From Psychrosphaera ytuae (GTDB lineage Bacteria > Pseudomonadota > Gammaproteobacteria > Enterobacterales > Alteromonadaceae): DNA of 64,000 nt. Location: NCBI RefSeq assembly GCF_017638545.1, contig NZ_CP072110.1, positions 1,798,001 to 1,862,000 of the forward strand, given 5' to 3'. The notes under the pieces were generated by a model. That model was not told the DNA's origin, did no database searches, and was given only the letters and a program-made list of their open reading frames with translations. Made by a program: the position numbers and the translations under genes. Shown in pieces: positions 9,569 through 18,823 of this stretch (within the stretch, counting starts at the first letter, position 1; each line of letters opens with the position of its first letter).

Positions 9569-9627
9569 GCTTGGCTTAAATAGACTATCCCTTCATATCT
9601 CATAATAAAAAACACTAAAGGCGTATT

Positions 9628-10464
9628 ATGGTTTTTACCGGTACTGATGATTACATTGTTTCTGAAGATCTCAAACTAGCCGTCAATGCTGCGGTTACCT
9701 TGGCCAAACCTCTGCTTATAAAAGGTGAGCCTGGCACAGGTAAAACTCAATTGGCTGAAGAACTAGCGAAAGCTTTAGATACAGAGCTAATTCAATGGCA
9801 CATTAAATCAACCACTAAGGCGCAACAAGGCTTGTATGAGTATGACGCGGTCTCACGTCTTCGCGACAGTCAATTGGGTGATGAGCGCGTCCACGACATC
9901 AGTAATTATATCGTCAAAGGTAAGATGTGGCAGGCTTTTGAGGCGGATAAACGCCCTGTTTTACTCATTGACGAAATCGACAAAGCCGACATCGAGTTTC
10001 CTAACGACCTATTACAAGAGTTAGACAAGATGGCGTTTTTTGTATACGAAACTCAACAAGTCGTAGAAGCAAAACAACGCCCTATCGTGATAATCACATC
10101 AAACAACGAAAAAGAGCTACCTGATGCGTTTTTGCGTCGTTGTTTTTTCCACTACATTCAATTTCCAACTCGTGAAGAAATGGAACAAATCATTGCCGTT
10201 CACCACCCAGATGTGAAGGCGGATTTATTGCGAGAAGCCCTCGAAGTCTTTTTTGAGTTACGTGATCTCAACGGCCTAAAGAAAAAGCCATCGACCTCAG
10301 AACTTATCGACTGGCTAAAGCTACTGATCGCTGATGATATTTCACAAGAAGTACTAATGGATAAAAACGCCTCGGTCATTCCTTTATTTGGCGCCCTGTT
10401 AAAAAACGAACAAGATGTCCAGCTACTCGAAAAACTCTCATTTATGGCTAGGAGAAATAGATAA
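9628..10464 (+). CDS. MoxR-type AAA+ ATPase
   Basis: A 278-residue AAA+ ATPase of the MoxR group, thought to act as chaperones for maturing protein or cofactor complexes with a VWA partner. Walker A is GEPGTGKT (33-40), Walker B is VLLIDEIDKAD, sensor 1 lies near IVIITSNNEKELPDAF, and an Arg-rich LRRCFFHYI follows. The VWA gene starts six bases after its stop, a conserved pairing. The client is unknown. The family is known for such pairs, but no target gene can be named from this context. Confidence 0.9.
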   Translation: MVFTGTDDYIVSEDLKLAVNAAVTLAKPLLIKGEPGTGKTQLAEELAKALDTELIQWHIKSTTKAQQGLYEYDAVSRLRDSQLGDERVHDISNYIVKGKMWQAFEADKRPVLLIDEIDKADIEFPNDLLQELDKMAFFVYETQQVVEAKQRPIVIITSNNEKELPDAFLRRCFFHYIQFPTREEMEQIIAVHHPDVKADLLREALEVFFELRDLNGLKKKPSTSELIDWLKLLIADDISQEVLMDKNASVIPLFGALLKNEQDVQLLEKLSFMARRNR

Positions 10465-10469
10465 CTCAT

Positions 10470-11642
10470 ATGTTTATCGATTTCTTTTTGACCCTAAAGA
10501 AACACCGTGTTCCGGTTTCGTTAAAAGAGCTTTTAGATCTTATCGAAGCGGTAAAACAAGGTGTTATCTTTGCTGATGTGGAGCAGTTTTATCACTTGTC
10601 GCGGTTGATTTTAGTGAAGGACGAATGTCACTACGATCGCTTTGACAGAGGATTTGCCGAATACTTTGAGGGCATTCAGCACATTGACCTAAGTGAGCAC
10701 CTCATCCCCGATGACTGGCTGCGCAAAGAGTTCGAAAAACAACTAACAGAAGAAGACAAAGCCAAGCTCAACGCCTTGGGTGGTTTTGATAAGCTGATGG
10801 AAACCCTCAAAGAGCGGCTGAAAGAACAACAAAAACGTCACGCCGGTGGGAATAAATGGATTGGTACAGGAGGCACCTCACCTTTTGGTGCCTACGGCTA
10901 TAACCCTGAAGGGGTAAGAATCGGCCAACACGAGAGCCGCCATCGCCGAGCGGTGAAAGTCTGGGACAAACGTCAGTTCAAAAACTTAGACAAAGACAGT
11001 GCGTTGGGCCAGCGCAATATCAAACTGGCACTAAAACAGCTACGTAAGTTTGCTCGAACAGGCTCTTCTGAGCAATTAGACATCAAACAAACCATTCGAG
11101 CTACGGCAGACAATGCCGGATACCTAGATATCAAAACAGAACCTGAGCGTCACAACGCAGTCAACGTGCTGATGTTTTTTGATGTTGGTGGCTCAATGGA
11201 TGATTACATTCATATTTGCGAAGAGCTGTTTGCCGCGGCACATGCTGAATTTAAGCATTTGGAGTTTTTCTATTTTCATAATTGCTTGTACGAGCAAGTT
11301 TGGAAAGACAACAGCCGTCGATATGACGAAGGCATTGACATAGACCAAGTCATACGTACCTACGGCCGTGATTACAAAGTTATTTTTGTCGGCGATGCGA
11401 CTATGGGTCCATACGAAATTATGATGCCAGGGGGCTCGGTCGAACATTGGAACGAAAAGCCTGGGGTTGAGTGGATGAACAAAGTACTTGGTCACTTCGA
11501 TAAAGTCGCTTGGCTTAATCCACAACCCGAAAGCCATTGGCCATATTATCAATCCATCGACATCATGCGCCAAATTGTCCAGGATCAAATGTTTCCTTTA
11601 ACTGTTGACGGTATTGGCAGAGCAATCAAACAGTTGAGTTAA
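10470..11642 (+). CDS. VWA domain protein, MoxR partner (CoxE-like)
   Basis: 390 residues. The N-terminal part is helical and charged, and a Gly-rich linker (GGNKWIGTGGTSPFGAYGY) follows. The C-terminal von Willebrand A domain has a metal-ion site written D238-V-G240-G-S242, with Gly in place of the first Ser of the classic DxSxS. This variant is probably normal for this subfamily. A conserved block GDATMGPYEIMMPGGSVEHW follows. It is cotranscribed with the MoxR ATPase and is predicted to form a co-chaperone complex with it in the cytoplasm. The substrate is unknown. Confidence 0.85.
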   Translation: MFIDFFLTLKKHRVPVSLKELLDLIEAVKQGVIFADVEQFYHLSRLILVKDECHYDRFDRGFAEYFEGIQHIDLSEHLIPDDWLRKEFEKQLTEEDKAKLNALGGFDKLMETLKERLKEQQKRHAGGNKWIGTGGTSPFGAYGYNPEGVRIGQHESRHRRAVKVWDKRQFKNLDKDSALGQRNIKLALKQLRKFARTGSSEQLDIKQTIRATADNAGYLDIKTEPERHNAVNVLMFFDVGGSMDDYIHICEELFAAAHAEFKHLEFFYFHNCLYEQVWKDNSRRYDEGIDIDQVIRTYGRDYKVIFVGDATMGPYEIMMPGGSVEHWNEKPGVEWMNKVLGHFDKVAWLNPQPESHWPYYQSIDIMRQIVQDQMFPLTVDGIGRAIKQLS

Positions 11643-11759
11643 AAATCGCAATTTAACTGGCTGAAAACACCGCTTTGTATCTATACTATGGCTATCAATT
11701 ACCGCCTCTTTTGTGCGGATAAGTACATAAAAACATTAGAATAATGAGAGAGGAAAAGC

Positions 11760-12209
11760 ATGAGTCGCGTATCTACCTTGTTGTTAGTCTTAACGAGTTG
11801 GCTGGTTTTGATACCAAGCGCTGCAGTCGCTGCAATTCCGACACCATCGGATGATATTACCGCGGTTGACGAACCAAATGTGCCGAGCAGTCAATTTGTT
11901 CGCCGAGCAATTCTGACCACAGCTATCGATGCTCGTGAGCCAGTTGACAATTACAACGCCAAAGAAATACCGAGCGACACCAAAAAGCTCTATTTCTTCA
12001 CAGAAATGGTAAACAAAGCGGATGAATACGTAACCCACCGCTGGTTTCTAAATGGAAAATTGGTCGCTGAGATCGTGTTAGATATTGGTAGTGACCGTTG
12101 GCGTACCTACTCGAGCAAAAACCTAATGCCATCACTACGCGGTACTTGGGAAGTAGAAGTCGTTGACCAACAAAATAGATTGTTAGCGACGACGAGTTTC
12201 ACCTACTAA
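11760..12209 (+). CDS. Exported DUF2914 domain protein
   Basis: 149 residues with an N-terminal signal peptide (MSRVSTLLLVLTSWLVLIPSAAVAA), so probably periplasmic. The C-terminal half (KLYFFTEMVNKADEYVTHRW, then SDRWRTYSSKNL and GTWEVEVVD) matches the small beta-rich DUF2914 family, whose function is not established. The GAGAGGAA site before ATG 11760 supports the start. A strong terminator follows, so it is a single-gene unit separated from hemC. Confidence 0.82.
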   Translation: MSRVSTLLLVLTSWLVLIPSAAVAAIPTPSDDITAVDEPNVPSSQFVRRAILTTAIDAREPVDNYNAKEIPSDTKKLYFFTEMVNKADEYVTHRWFLNGKLVAEIVLDIGSDRWRTYSSKNLMPSLRGTWEVEVVDQQNRLLATTSFTY

Positions 12210-12242
12210 TTTTTACAATCAACAACTTAATCGTATTTATCC

Positions 12243-12280
12243 AGGCCGCCAAAACTGTTATTCTGGCGGCCTTATTCTTT
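12243..12280 (+). terminator. Intrinsic terminator after the DUF2914 gene
   Basis: A perfect 9-bp GC-rich stem (AGGCCGCCA at 12243-12251, TGGCGGCCT at 12264-12272) encloses a 12-base loop and is followed by a T-rich stretch (TATTCTTTTT). It isolates the upstream gene from hemC, which begins at 12308, so the hem promoter must lie in or just after this region. Confidence 0.85.
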
Positions 12281-12307
12281 TTACTCTAAACAGCGCAAAG
12301 ACCTCTA

Positions 12308-13246
12308 ATGACACAGACTTCAGTATCCGAAATTCGCATTGCAACTCGAGAAAGCCAACTTGCACTATGGCAAGCCCATTTCGTAAAACAGCAACTAGAA
12401 CTCGCACACCCTGAACTAACCGTGACTTTGGTGCCGATGACCACAAAAGGCGACCAAATATTGGATACTCCATTGGCCAAAATTGGTGGCAAGGCCTTGT
12501 TTGTAAAAGAGTTAGAAGTAGCGATGTTAGAAGGTCGAGCAGATATCGCGGTACATTCAATGAAGGACGTACCCGTAGAGTTTCCAGAAGGCTTGATGCT
12601 CAATACTATTTGTGAGCGAGAAGACCCTCGTGATGCATTTGTATCAAACCAATTTGACCGTTTAGATGATTTACCCGCCGGCGCAATCGTCGGAACATCA
12701 AGTTTGCGTCGACAGTGCCAACTCAAAGCATTGCGCCCAGACTTGGTGATAAAAGATCTACGCGGCAACGTTAACACGCGTTTGCGTAAGTTAGACGAAG
12801 GTCAATACGATGCAATCATTTTAGCGGCGGCTGGTTTAATTCGCCTAGAAATGTCAGAGCGAATCAAACACGCCATCGACACCCATACTCTGCTTCCAGC
12901 AAATGGCCAAGGTGCAGTGGGTATTGAATGCCGCGCGCATGACAACGAAATTAAAGCACTCCTTGCACCGCTTGAGCACACCGCAACGCGATATAGAGTG
13001 TTAGCTGAACGAGCAATGAACCGAGGCCTAGAAGGTGGTTGTCAGGTTCCTATAGGTAGTTATTCAGAAATTACTGATGGCGAACTTCACCTACGTGGAC
13101 TCGTTGGTAGCTTAGACGGTCAAACAGTTATTCAAGATGATATCCGTGGACCACAAGAAGACGCAGAGCAACTTGGTGCTGAGCTAGCGTCTCGATTACT
13201 CAAAGCGGGTGCAGACGTCATTCTCAATGAGGTTTACGACAAATAA
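12308..13246 (+). CDS. hemC: Hydroxymethylbilane synthase (porphobilinogen deaminase)
   Basis: HemC polymerises four porphobilinogen units to hydroxymethylbilane in tetrapyrrole synthesis. The 312 residues are normal. The N-terminal IRIATRESQLALWQA, the SMKDVP substrate loop and GTSSLRRQCQL are present. The dipyrromethane cofactor attaches at Cys in LEGGCQVPIGSYS. It begins the hemC-hemD-hemX-hemY series, 35 bases before hemD. Confidence 0.98.
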   Translation: MTQTSVSEIRIATRESQLALWQAHFVKQQLELAHPELTVTLVPMTTKGDQILDTPLAKIGGKALFVKELEVAMLEGRADIAVHSMKDVPVEFPEGLMLNTICEREDPRDAFVSNQFDRLDDLPAGAIVGTSSLRRQCQLKALRPDLVIKDLRGNVNTRLRKLDEGQYDAIILAAAGLIRLEMSERIKHAIDTHTLLPANGQGAVGIECRAHDNEIKALLAPLEHTATRYRVLAERAMNRGLEGGCQVPIGSYSEITDGELHLRGLVGSLDGQTVIQDDIRGPQEDAEQLGAELASRLLKAGADVILNEVYDK

Positions 13247-13281
13247 AGTCGCCACTCACAATTCCATAAGGCAGGACGCAT

Positions 13282-14073
13282 ATGACAATTACACCAGCTA
13301 AGTCTCAACCTAACTGCGCTATCGTCATTAATACCCGTCCTGCACCTATGGGATTGGAGCTTGAAGCTCTACTCAAACAGAACGAGATTTCTAGTCTTTT
13401 TCAACCGGCATTACAAAACCAACCGGTCAATAACGCACTGGCAAATCTGGATTTAATCAGTTTGAGCCAAGCAACGCTAATTTTCATCAGCCGCTCAGCC
13501 GTTAATGCGTTTTATCAACAAATTAAAAACCAACCCGACCTAGTTGCCACAATTAAACAGCACCCACGTATTTTTGCCGTCGGGCAAAGCTCAGCAAAAC
13601 AGCTCACTGAGCAGTTTAAACTAAACCCTAATCAAGTTGAGTATCCGGCCCAATCAGACAGCGAAGGCCTATTGGCTATGGACTTTTTTCACGCTGTAGA
13701 TAAACACCCCAAAGTGTTCATATTTAAAGGTGTAGATGGCAGAGAGTTACTCAATGAGCAGTTACACTCAAGAGGATTTGAAGTCAGTGAGTGGTCACTA
13801 TATAAGCGATTAGAAATCGAATACCCAGATGCAAGTCAACGATGGAAGTCAGCTCAAGTTATTCTGGCCACCAGCCGTGACATTGCACACAGCGTAACAA
13901 ACAGCCTTAAAACAGATGATTCAACAGATTTAAATCATTGGTCGTGGCTAGTATTTAGTGACAGAATAAAAAGCGAGCTTTTAGCACTTGGAATTGAAAA
14001 ATCTCGTATCCATACCTGTGAACAAATGGATAATTCTTCTATTATCAAACATATCAAACAATTAGCTAAGTGA
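13282..14073 (+). CDS. hemD: Uroporphyrinogen-III synthase
   Basis: HemD cyclises hydroxymethylbilane to uroporphyrinogen III with inversion of ring D. The sequence is 263 residues and, as usual for HemD, poorly conserved. Recognisable family features are the N-terminal VINTRPAPMGLELEALL, the IFISRSAVNAFYQQ segment, IFAVGQSSAKQL and VFIFKGVDGRELL. Position directly after hemC and seven bases before hemX confirms the identity. Confidence 0.95.
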   Translation: MTITPAKSQPNCAIVINTRPAPMGLELEALLKQNEISSLFQPALQNQPVNNALANLDLISLSQATLIFISRSAVNAFYQQIKNQPDLVATIKQHPRIFAVGQSSAKQLTEQFKLNPNQVEYPAQSDSEGLLAMDFFHAVDKHPKVFIFKGVDGRELLNEQLHSRGFEVSEWSLYKRLEIEYPDASQRWKSAQVILATSRDIAHSVTNSLKTDDSTDLNHWSWLVFSDRIKSELLALGIEKSRIHTCEQMDNSSIIKHIKQLAK

Positions 14074-14080
14074 GACCCTT

Positions 14081-15448
14081 ATGGCGGACGAGCAGAACAA
14101 GGACAAAAAAAACGCGGACCAAAAAACCGCAGACGCCGTTGCAGAACTGGCAAAACTCGAAGCAGAGCTAAAAGCAAAATCTGAACAGCGAGCTTCTGAG
14201 TCACGTTCTTCAAGTGAGCACAGCTCTTCACAAAGCACGTCACAAAGCACGTCACAAAGCACGTCACAAAGCACCAGTAAAGTATCTCGCCCGTCAGGCT
14301 CAAAGCAAACCAGCTCAATGTCAAATACAAGGGAAACCAAAGGCCAAACTCATACGGTTAAGGCCACAGGTTCTCGCTTTAGCTGGTTAGCTTTATTTGC
14401 GTTCTTATTTAGCCTCGTTGCTATCGCCGGTGCTGCTTACTTATATTGGTTGATGCAGACTCTTCAAAGTGACAACCAAGCCGCACAAGAACAAGCAAAG
14501 ATCATTGCACAACAAAGTCTGTTAGAAACTCGTAACACCGTCGAAACAGTCCAGGATAATTTGACCGCATTACAACGTAACCAACAAAACAGTAATGATT
14601 TTGTTTTGGATACCCAACGTCATTTGCAGAGCCTAAACGCTCGCATTAAAGAACTTGGACAAAGCCAGCCTAACACTTGGCTAGCTGCAGAGAGTTTGTA
14701 TCTTGTTAATCTTGCGGAGCGACGCTTAGCAGTAGAGCAAGATGTTAACTCTGCGATTCAATTATTAGTCGATGCCAATCTTCGTCTTGATGCGATGAAT
14801 GACCCAAGTGTGTTTTATCTTCGCGAAGCAATCAGCGTCGACCTTGCAATGTTGGCTAACTTGCCAAGTGCCGACACAGAGTCTGTATACCTAAGTCTTT
14901 CCGGCCTTATCAGCCAAGCAGATACTCTGCCTCTCGCTCACATTTACGTGCCAGAGCCAGTACAGCCAGCAGAAAAACAAGAAGTATCAGACAATGCGTC
15001 AGACTGGAAAGAAAACCTAAAGATCAGTTTTCAGCGCTTTTTTGGCAATTTTGTCAAAGTCACTCGTCGCGAAACAGCCGTCGAGCCGGAGTTACCACCA
15101 AAACAACGCTGGTTTGTCAGAACTAACGTTCAACAACAATTAACGATGGCTCAACATGCCGCACTCAAAGGTCAACAAGCCATCTACAATGATGCACTGA
15201 GTAAAGTCGAAAAATGGATAAAGCAATACTTTGATGTTACCGATGTAGCGGTTGTTTCAACATTGAATACGCTGAGCGAATTGCAGCGTAAGCCAATATC
15301 AGTTTCGACACCGACAGAGTTAACGGCTCAACCACTGTTGAATAAGTATGTCGTTGGTCAGATTCAGTTACAACAACAGCAATTAAAAACCCAGCAACAA
15401 GATACGCCTCCGAAAAAAGACCAATTAAACGAGGTGACAAATGGCTAA
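14081..15448 (+). CDS. hemX: HemX family membrane protein
   Basis: 455 residues. A cytoplasmic, Lys/Gln/Ser-rich N-terminus of about 88 residues contains four tandem SQST units (DNA repeat 14228-14275). One membrane segment follows (FSWLALFAFLFSLVAIAGAAY), then a long periplasmic region that begins with a Gln-rich coiled coil. The family is often labelled uroporphyrinogen-III C-methyltransferase but lacks a methyltransferase domain, and its role in haem synthesis is unproven. It overlaps hemY by 8 bases, indicating coupled translation. Confidence 0.92.
   Translation: MADEQNKDKKNADQKTADAVAELAKLEAELKAKSEQRASESRSSSEHSSSQSTSQSTSQSTSQSTSKVSRPSGSKQTSSMSNTRETKGQTHTVKATGSRFSWLALFAFLFSLVAIAGAAYLYWLMQTLQSDNQAAQEQAKIIAQQSLLETRNTVETVQDNLTALQRNQQNSNDFVLDTQRHLQSLNARIKELGQSQPNTWLAAESLYLVNLAERRLAVEQDVNSAIQLLVDANLRLDAMNDPSVFYLREAISVDLAMLANLPSADTESVYLSLSGLISQADTLPLAHIYVPEPVQPAEKQEVSDNASDWKENLKISFQRFFGNFVKVTRRETAVEPELPPKQRWFVRTNVQQQLTMAQHAALKGQQAIYNDALSKVEKWIKQYFDVTDVAVVSTLNTLSELQRKPISVSTPTELTAQPLLNKYVVGQIQLQQQQLKTQQQDTPPKKDQLNEVTNG
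14228..14275 (+). repeat. Four tandem 12-bp repeats inside hemX
   Basis: Four consecutive copies of TCACAAAGCACG (the last ends in C) run in frame and encode SQST four times. Copies are identical apart from that final base, so slippage would add or remove four residues without a frameshift. Confidence 0.95.
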
Positions 15449-16649
15449 ATTTTTCACTCGTTTATTTTTTATCGCGCTGCTGATTGCGGCTGTTGTCTTT
15501 GCTCCTAACTTAATCGGAGAGCAGGGTTATATCTTGATCTCTCTTGGCCTATGGACGGTTGAGGGAACTATCGTTGAGTTTGTCGCACTTATTTTAGTGT
15601 CACTCCTGATAATATGGGCAGTGATAAAGGCCGTTTCTTATGTGTTTTTAATGCTGATTTGGCCGAGTAAATGGTGGCAGAAGTTTCATGCCAAAACCCA
15701 TGCAAACTACTACCAGCAAGGCCTTAATTTGATGGCATTAGGTCAATGGCGTTTAGCCGCAGAGCAGTTTTTACGGGTCCGTCGTAGCGAAAAAATCGAA
15801 TCTGCTCGGGCCCTAAGTTTAGTGTGTGCCGCCCAAGCCAAACATCAAGACATTGCCGACCAAGTCAAAAAGCAACTGGACATTGAAGATCTCAATTTAG
15901 CGTCCAGCCCTTATCGAGTTGATTTTGCCGAGCTAGTGATCCTCTCTCAAAACAAAGACTACTCATCGGCACTCGCGTTATTGGACAAGCTGGCTTTACC
16001 GGTTTTAAAACAAACCGCCGCGTTCCAACAACTTTGGCTCGAAATTAATATCTATAGCCATAATTGGCGTGAAGTGGATGAACACTTACCTAAAATAAAC
16101 AAAGCATTGCAACGTGAATTTTCTGAGTCAGCGTATAACGAGTGGCAAGCCACACTTCAAGGTTGGTTTGAGAGAAGCTTTGCCGAGTTTGTTCGCTCGT
16201 CATCATTAAACAAATTATCAGAAGCTTGGCAGGCGTTACACAAACAAAACCGTCAATTGCCTGCCGTTAAATTTGCGTACCTAACAGCACTAGCCGAAGC
16301 CAAACAGTCCGACAAAATCGAATCACTGATCTTGGAACAAAAAAAAGGGATTGATAACACCTTTATTCTGGCCGTTGTTCGTAAATACTACGAACTAAAC
16401 CACCAAGTTAGGATGGATAAGCTATTCCATCGCGTTCACCAGCAAGCGACGAAGTCTCCAAATGACAAAACGCTACTGACCGTCATGGCGTACTTAGCAG
16501 CAGGTCAAAAAGACCACCAGCTTGCCAAGCAAGCCTTACAGCAGGTGATATATAGTCAGCCTCACCCAACAGATATTAAGCTCTTTGCACAAGAACTTGC
16601 TTTGTTAGGTGAGACTCAGAAGAGTTTAGAAATGTACCATTCTCTTTAA
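15441..16649 (+). CDS. hemY: HemY family membrane TPR protein
   Basis: 402 residues with two N-terminal membrane segments (about residues 5-25 and 40-72) followed by a TPR-type helical region (YYQQGLNLMALGQWRLAAEQFL; AYLAAGQKDHQLAKQALQQV). This is the enterobacterial HemY/protoheme IX biogenesis family, not protoporphyrinogen oxidase, which shares the name in Bacillus. It probably forms a membrane scaffold with HemX. Its 3' end overlaps the convergent channel gene by 4 bases. Confidence 0.93.
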   Translation: MAKFFTRLFFIALLIAAVVFAPNLIGEQGYILISLGLWTVEGTIVEFVALILVSLLIIWAVIKAVSYVFLMLIWPSKWWQKFHAKTHANYYQQGLNLMALGQWRLAAEQFLRVRRSEKIESARALSLVCAAQAKHQDIADQVKKQLDIEDLNLASSPYRVDFAELVILSQNKDYSSALALLDKLALPVLKQTAAFQQLWLEINIYSHNWREVDEHLPKINKALQREFSESAYNEWQATLQGWFERSFAEFVRSSSLNKLSEAWQALHKQNRQLPAVKFAYLTALAEAKQSDKIESLILEQKKGIDNTFILAVVRKYYELNHQVRMDKLFHRVHQQATKSPNDKTLLTVMAYLAAGQKDHQLAKQALQQVIYSQPHPTDIKLFAQELALLGETQKSLEMYHSL

Positions 16650-17785
16650 GAGGATGGCTTTTCTATTGATTGAGGGGTTTGCGTCAGCTGCGCAGACGCC
16701 TCGTTGATATTTCCCTGTAAATGAAGGGTTTGAGTCGGGAACGCAAATTCACCACCGTGTTTTTCAACAATATCTGCTATCGCTAATAACACCGTATGTT
16801 TATGAGAGTGAAAAGTCACCCAGTCCGTCGTCACTGTCATACAGTAAACTAAAATATTTAAACTACTCGCACCAAAACCATTAAAGTTTACTATGATGGT
16901 TTTATCTTGGGCGATGAGCTCTGAGCCTTGTAAGTAAGCTTTGATATCGTCAACAATAGCCGACACTTGAGCAATATCCTCATAACGAACACCTATAGTT
17001 TCACGAATCCGTCTGTGGGTCATGCGTGACGGGTTTTCGACCGTAATATTGTTGAACATAGAGTTTGGAACGTACAAAGGACGCATATCAAAGGTTCGAA
17101 TCTTAGTAATTCGCCAGCCAATGTATTCGACGGTACCTTCAATTTCTCGATCTGGTGATCGCACCCAGTCACCAACCTTAAATGGCTTGTCCATATACAA
17201 CATAATGCCACCAAACCAATTTGACACTAAGTCTTTAGATGCAAAGGCCAATGCGGCACCAGAAACACTACCCAGTGCTATTAAACCTCTAGGATCAAGT
17301 CCTAATAAGTCAAAAGCAACAATGGCCAAAATGACCATCATTAATAAACGACATACTTTAGCGACACCTATAATGGCGGTCTGGTCAAGCCTTATCGAGT
17401 CATGAGTATCCAAGAACGCGTTTTCTAAAGTGTTAACTACCCTAAAGCCAAACCAAGCCAAATGGACAGCCGCCAAAAGTTGAATCGCAGGGATTGACGA
17501 TAGCCCCCATTTCATCACCCAAAACTGATTGATGAGAACCAAGACATGCCACACCAACACAGTAAATAAAAACATCCTCAGTGGGTGATAGCTCGAGTAC
17601 ATAGCCGCCCCCCAAAATTTGTCTTGAGGCTGGGACACCAACTTAGACTTGAAGCTCCGTAAAACCAGCAAAACAATAAAGTTTATGGTGACGTAAAGTA
17701 ATTCGATAAAGTAATCGTTATTGGGATTAAAGAATTCGCTAAGTGACTCAAACAAGGGGAGATTTCCTGTTGTTTTTACTAACAA
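16646..17785 (-). CDS. MscS-family mechanosensitive channel
   Basis: A predicted inner-membrane channel of up to 379 residues. Several N-terminal transmembrane helices precede the MscS pore and beta domain (LGSVSGAALAFASKDLVSNW, then YMDKPFKVGDWV) and a C-terminal alpha/beta region. The size resembles YbdG-type medium channels more than short MscS. The first possible start is TTG 17785. A TTG at 17755 has AGGA about nine bases upstream and is a good alternative, giving 369 residues. It ends inside hemY by 4 bases, with no terminator between. Confidence 0.88.
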   Translation of the reverse strand: MLVKTTGNLPLFESLSEFFNPNNDYFIELLYVTINFIVLLVLRSFKSKLVSQPQDKFWGAAMYSSYHPLRMFLFTVLVWHVLVLINQFWVMKWGLSSIPAIQLLAAVHLAWFGFRVVNTLENAFLDTHDSIRLDQTAIIGVAKVCRLLMMVILAIVAFDLLGLDPRGLIALGSVSGAALAFASKDLVSNWFGGIMLYMDKPFKVGDWVRSPDREIEGTVEYIGWRITKIRTFDMRPLYVPNSMFNNITVENPSRMTHRRIRETIGVRYEDIAQVSAIVDDIKAYLQGSELIAQDKTIIVNFNGFGASSLNILVYCMTVTTDWVTFHSHKHTVLLAIADIVEKHGGEFAFPTQTLHLQGNINEASAQLTQTPQSIEKPSS

Positions 17786-17857
17786 TGTGTTTAGGTTATA
17801 TAAAAAGCGCCACAGCGCAACTGCAATCTATCAAAACACCAACAAAAAGGACGCCTT

Positions 17858-18730
17858 ATGCAACTGTCAGCCAAATTCACGATATTGTGCTCTGTAGTAA
17901 TGAGTAGCTTATTGATGAGCCCAAAATCCAACGCCAGTGACCAACCTGATTACATTGAAATACCACAGCAAGAGTTAGTTTACATGCACACCAGCAAAGG
18001 CATGTTAGTAATGCAAATCACAGATATTCAATCTCCCAATGCGGCCAATCAATTCAAAAACCTAGTAAAAGAAGGCTTTTATAATGGCTTAGATATTTAT
18101 CGCGTTGTTGATGGGTTTGTGATTCAAGGTGGTGAGCAGGAATTCGATCCCCAAACGGGTAAACAGAGTAAGTTTCGTAACAACCTTAAAGCCGAGTTTA
18201 CTCGACAAATCCCCGAAAACAGTCAATTCATGTCGGTACAAAGTCCTGCTTTATTAGCGCCTGAAGAAGGACTAATCGGTACGTTCCCAGCAGGTCGAGA
18301 CAAACAGACAAAAGAAGAATGGCTACTCCATTGCCCTGGTACTGTGGCAATGGCCCGCAACAATGAACCTGATACCAGCAGCACTGAATTTTATGTGACG
18401 ATTGGCCACGCACCACGCCACTTAGATCGCAACATGTCAGTCTTCGGCCGTGTTATTGATGGTATGACTGCCGCTCAAGCTATGCATCGCGGACCAATGA
18501 GCACTAATGGTGTAATTGATAAAGATCAGCCTAGAACCAAAATTTTAAGTGCCGTATTAGGTAACGATCAAACTGCCAACTTAAAAGTAAATTATAAAAT
18601 TGAAAACCCTAGAGGCAAAAAGTATCAAGACCGCCTAGCTAATGCGCGTAGCAACCCTGGTCCTTTTTTAGTATACCCAGGAAACGGTAATGTTGACGTC
18701 TGTTACCAACGCCCTCGTATCATAAAATAA
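17858..18730 (+). CDS. Exported cyclophilin-type peptidyl-prolyl isomerase
   Basis: 290 residues with a signal peptide (SAKFTILCSVVMSSLLMSPKSNAS), so probably periplasmic. The cyclophilin core begins near residue 45 (MHTSKGMLVMQITDIQSPNAANQFKNLV) and has FYNGLDIYRVVDGFVIQGG, VAMARNNEPDTSSTEFYV and NMSVFGRVIDGM. It has a C-terminal extension of about 60 residues beyond the core and a loop insertion rich in charged residues. Expected role is proline isomerisation in envelope protein folding. The start has AAGGA eight bases upstream. Confidence 0.93.
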   Translation: MQLSAKFTILCSVVMSSLLMSPKSNASDQPDYIEIPQQELVYMHTSKGMLVMQITDIQSPNAANQFKNLVKEGFYNGLDIYRVVDGFVIQGGEQEFDPQTGKQSKFRNNLKAEFTRQIPENSQFMSVQSPALLAPEEGLIGTFPAGRDKQTKEEWLLHCPGTVAMARNNEPDTSSTEFYVTIGHAPRHLDRNMSVFGRVIDGMTAAQAMHRGPMSTNGVIDKDQPRTKILSAVLGNDQTANLKVNYKIENPRGKKYQDRLANARSNPGPFLVYPGNGNVDVCYQRPRIIK

Positions 18731-18747
18731 AACACTTTCGATAAATC

Positions 18748-18797
18748 TCTCGTAAAGCTAAAACTCCACTTTTGTCGACAATTTTAGCTTTGCGAGA
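18748..18797. repeat. Long inverted repeat upstream of the prp regulator
   Basis: A 16-bp arm (TCTCGTAAAGCTAAAA, 18748-18763) faces a complementary arm (18782-18797) with one G-U-type mismatch and an 18-base loop. There is no T-run after it. It could be a weak terminator for the isomerase gene or a regulatory element. The loop ends in the TTGTCGACAA palindrome described separately. Confidence 0.6.
18772..18781. promoter_or_regulatory. Candidate operator 1 for the prp GntR regulator
   Basis: Perfect palindrome TTGTCGACAA. FCD-type GntR proteins commonly bind short TGT...ACA palindromes. A second related site lies 53 bp downstream (centre to centre), and both precede the regulator gene and the methylcitrate genes. 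Confidence 0.5.
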
Positions 18798-18823
18798 TTG
18801 ACTTTCTGCGTTTACACCCCTAC

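Noticed and set aside
14062..14340. Minus-strand reading frame with repeated LCDV units
   Set aside because: It is the antisense shadow of the SQST repeat in hemX; it has no ribosome site and no family.
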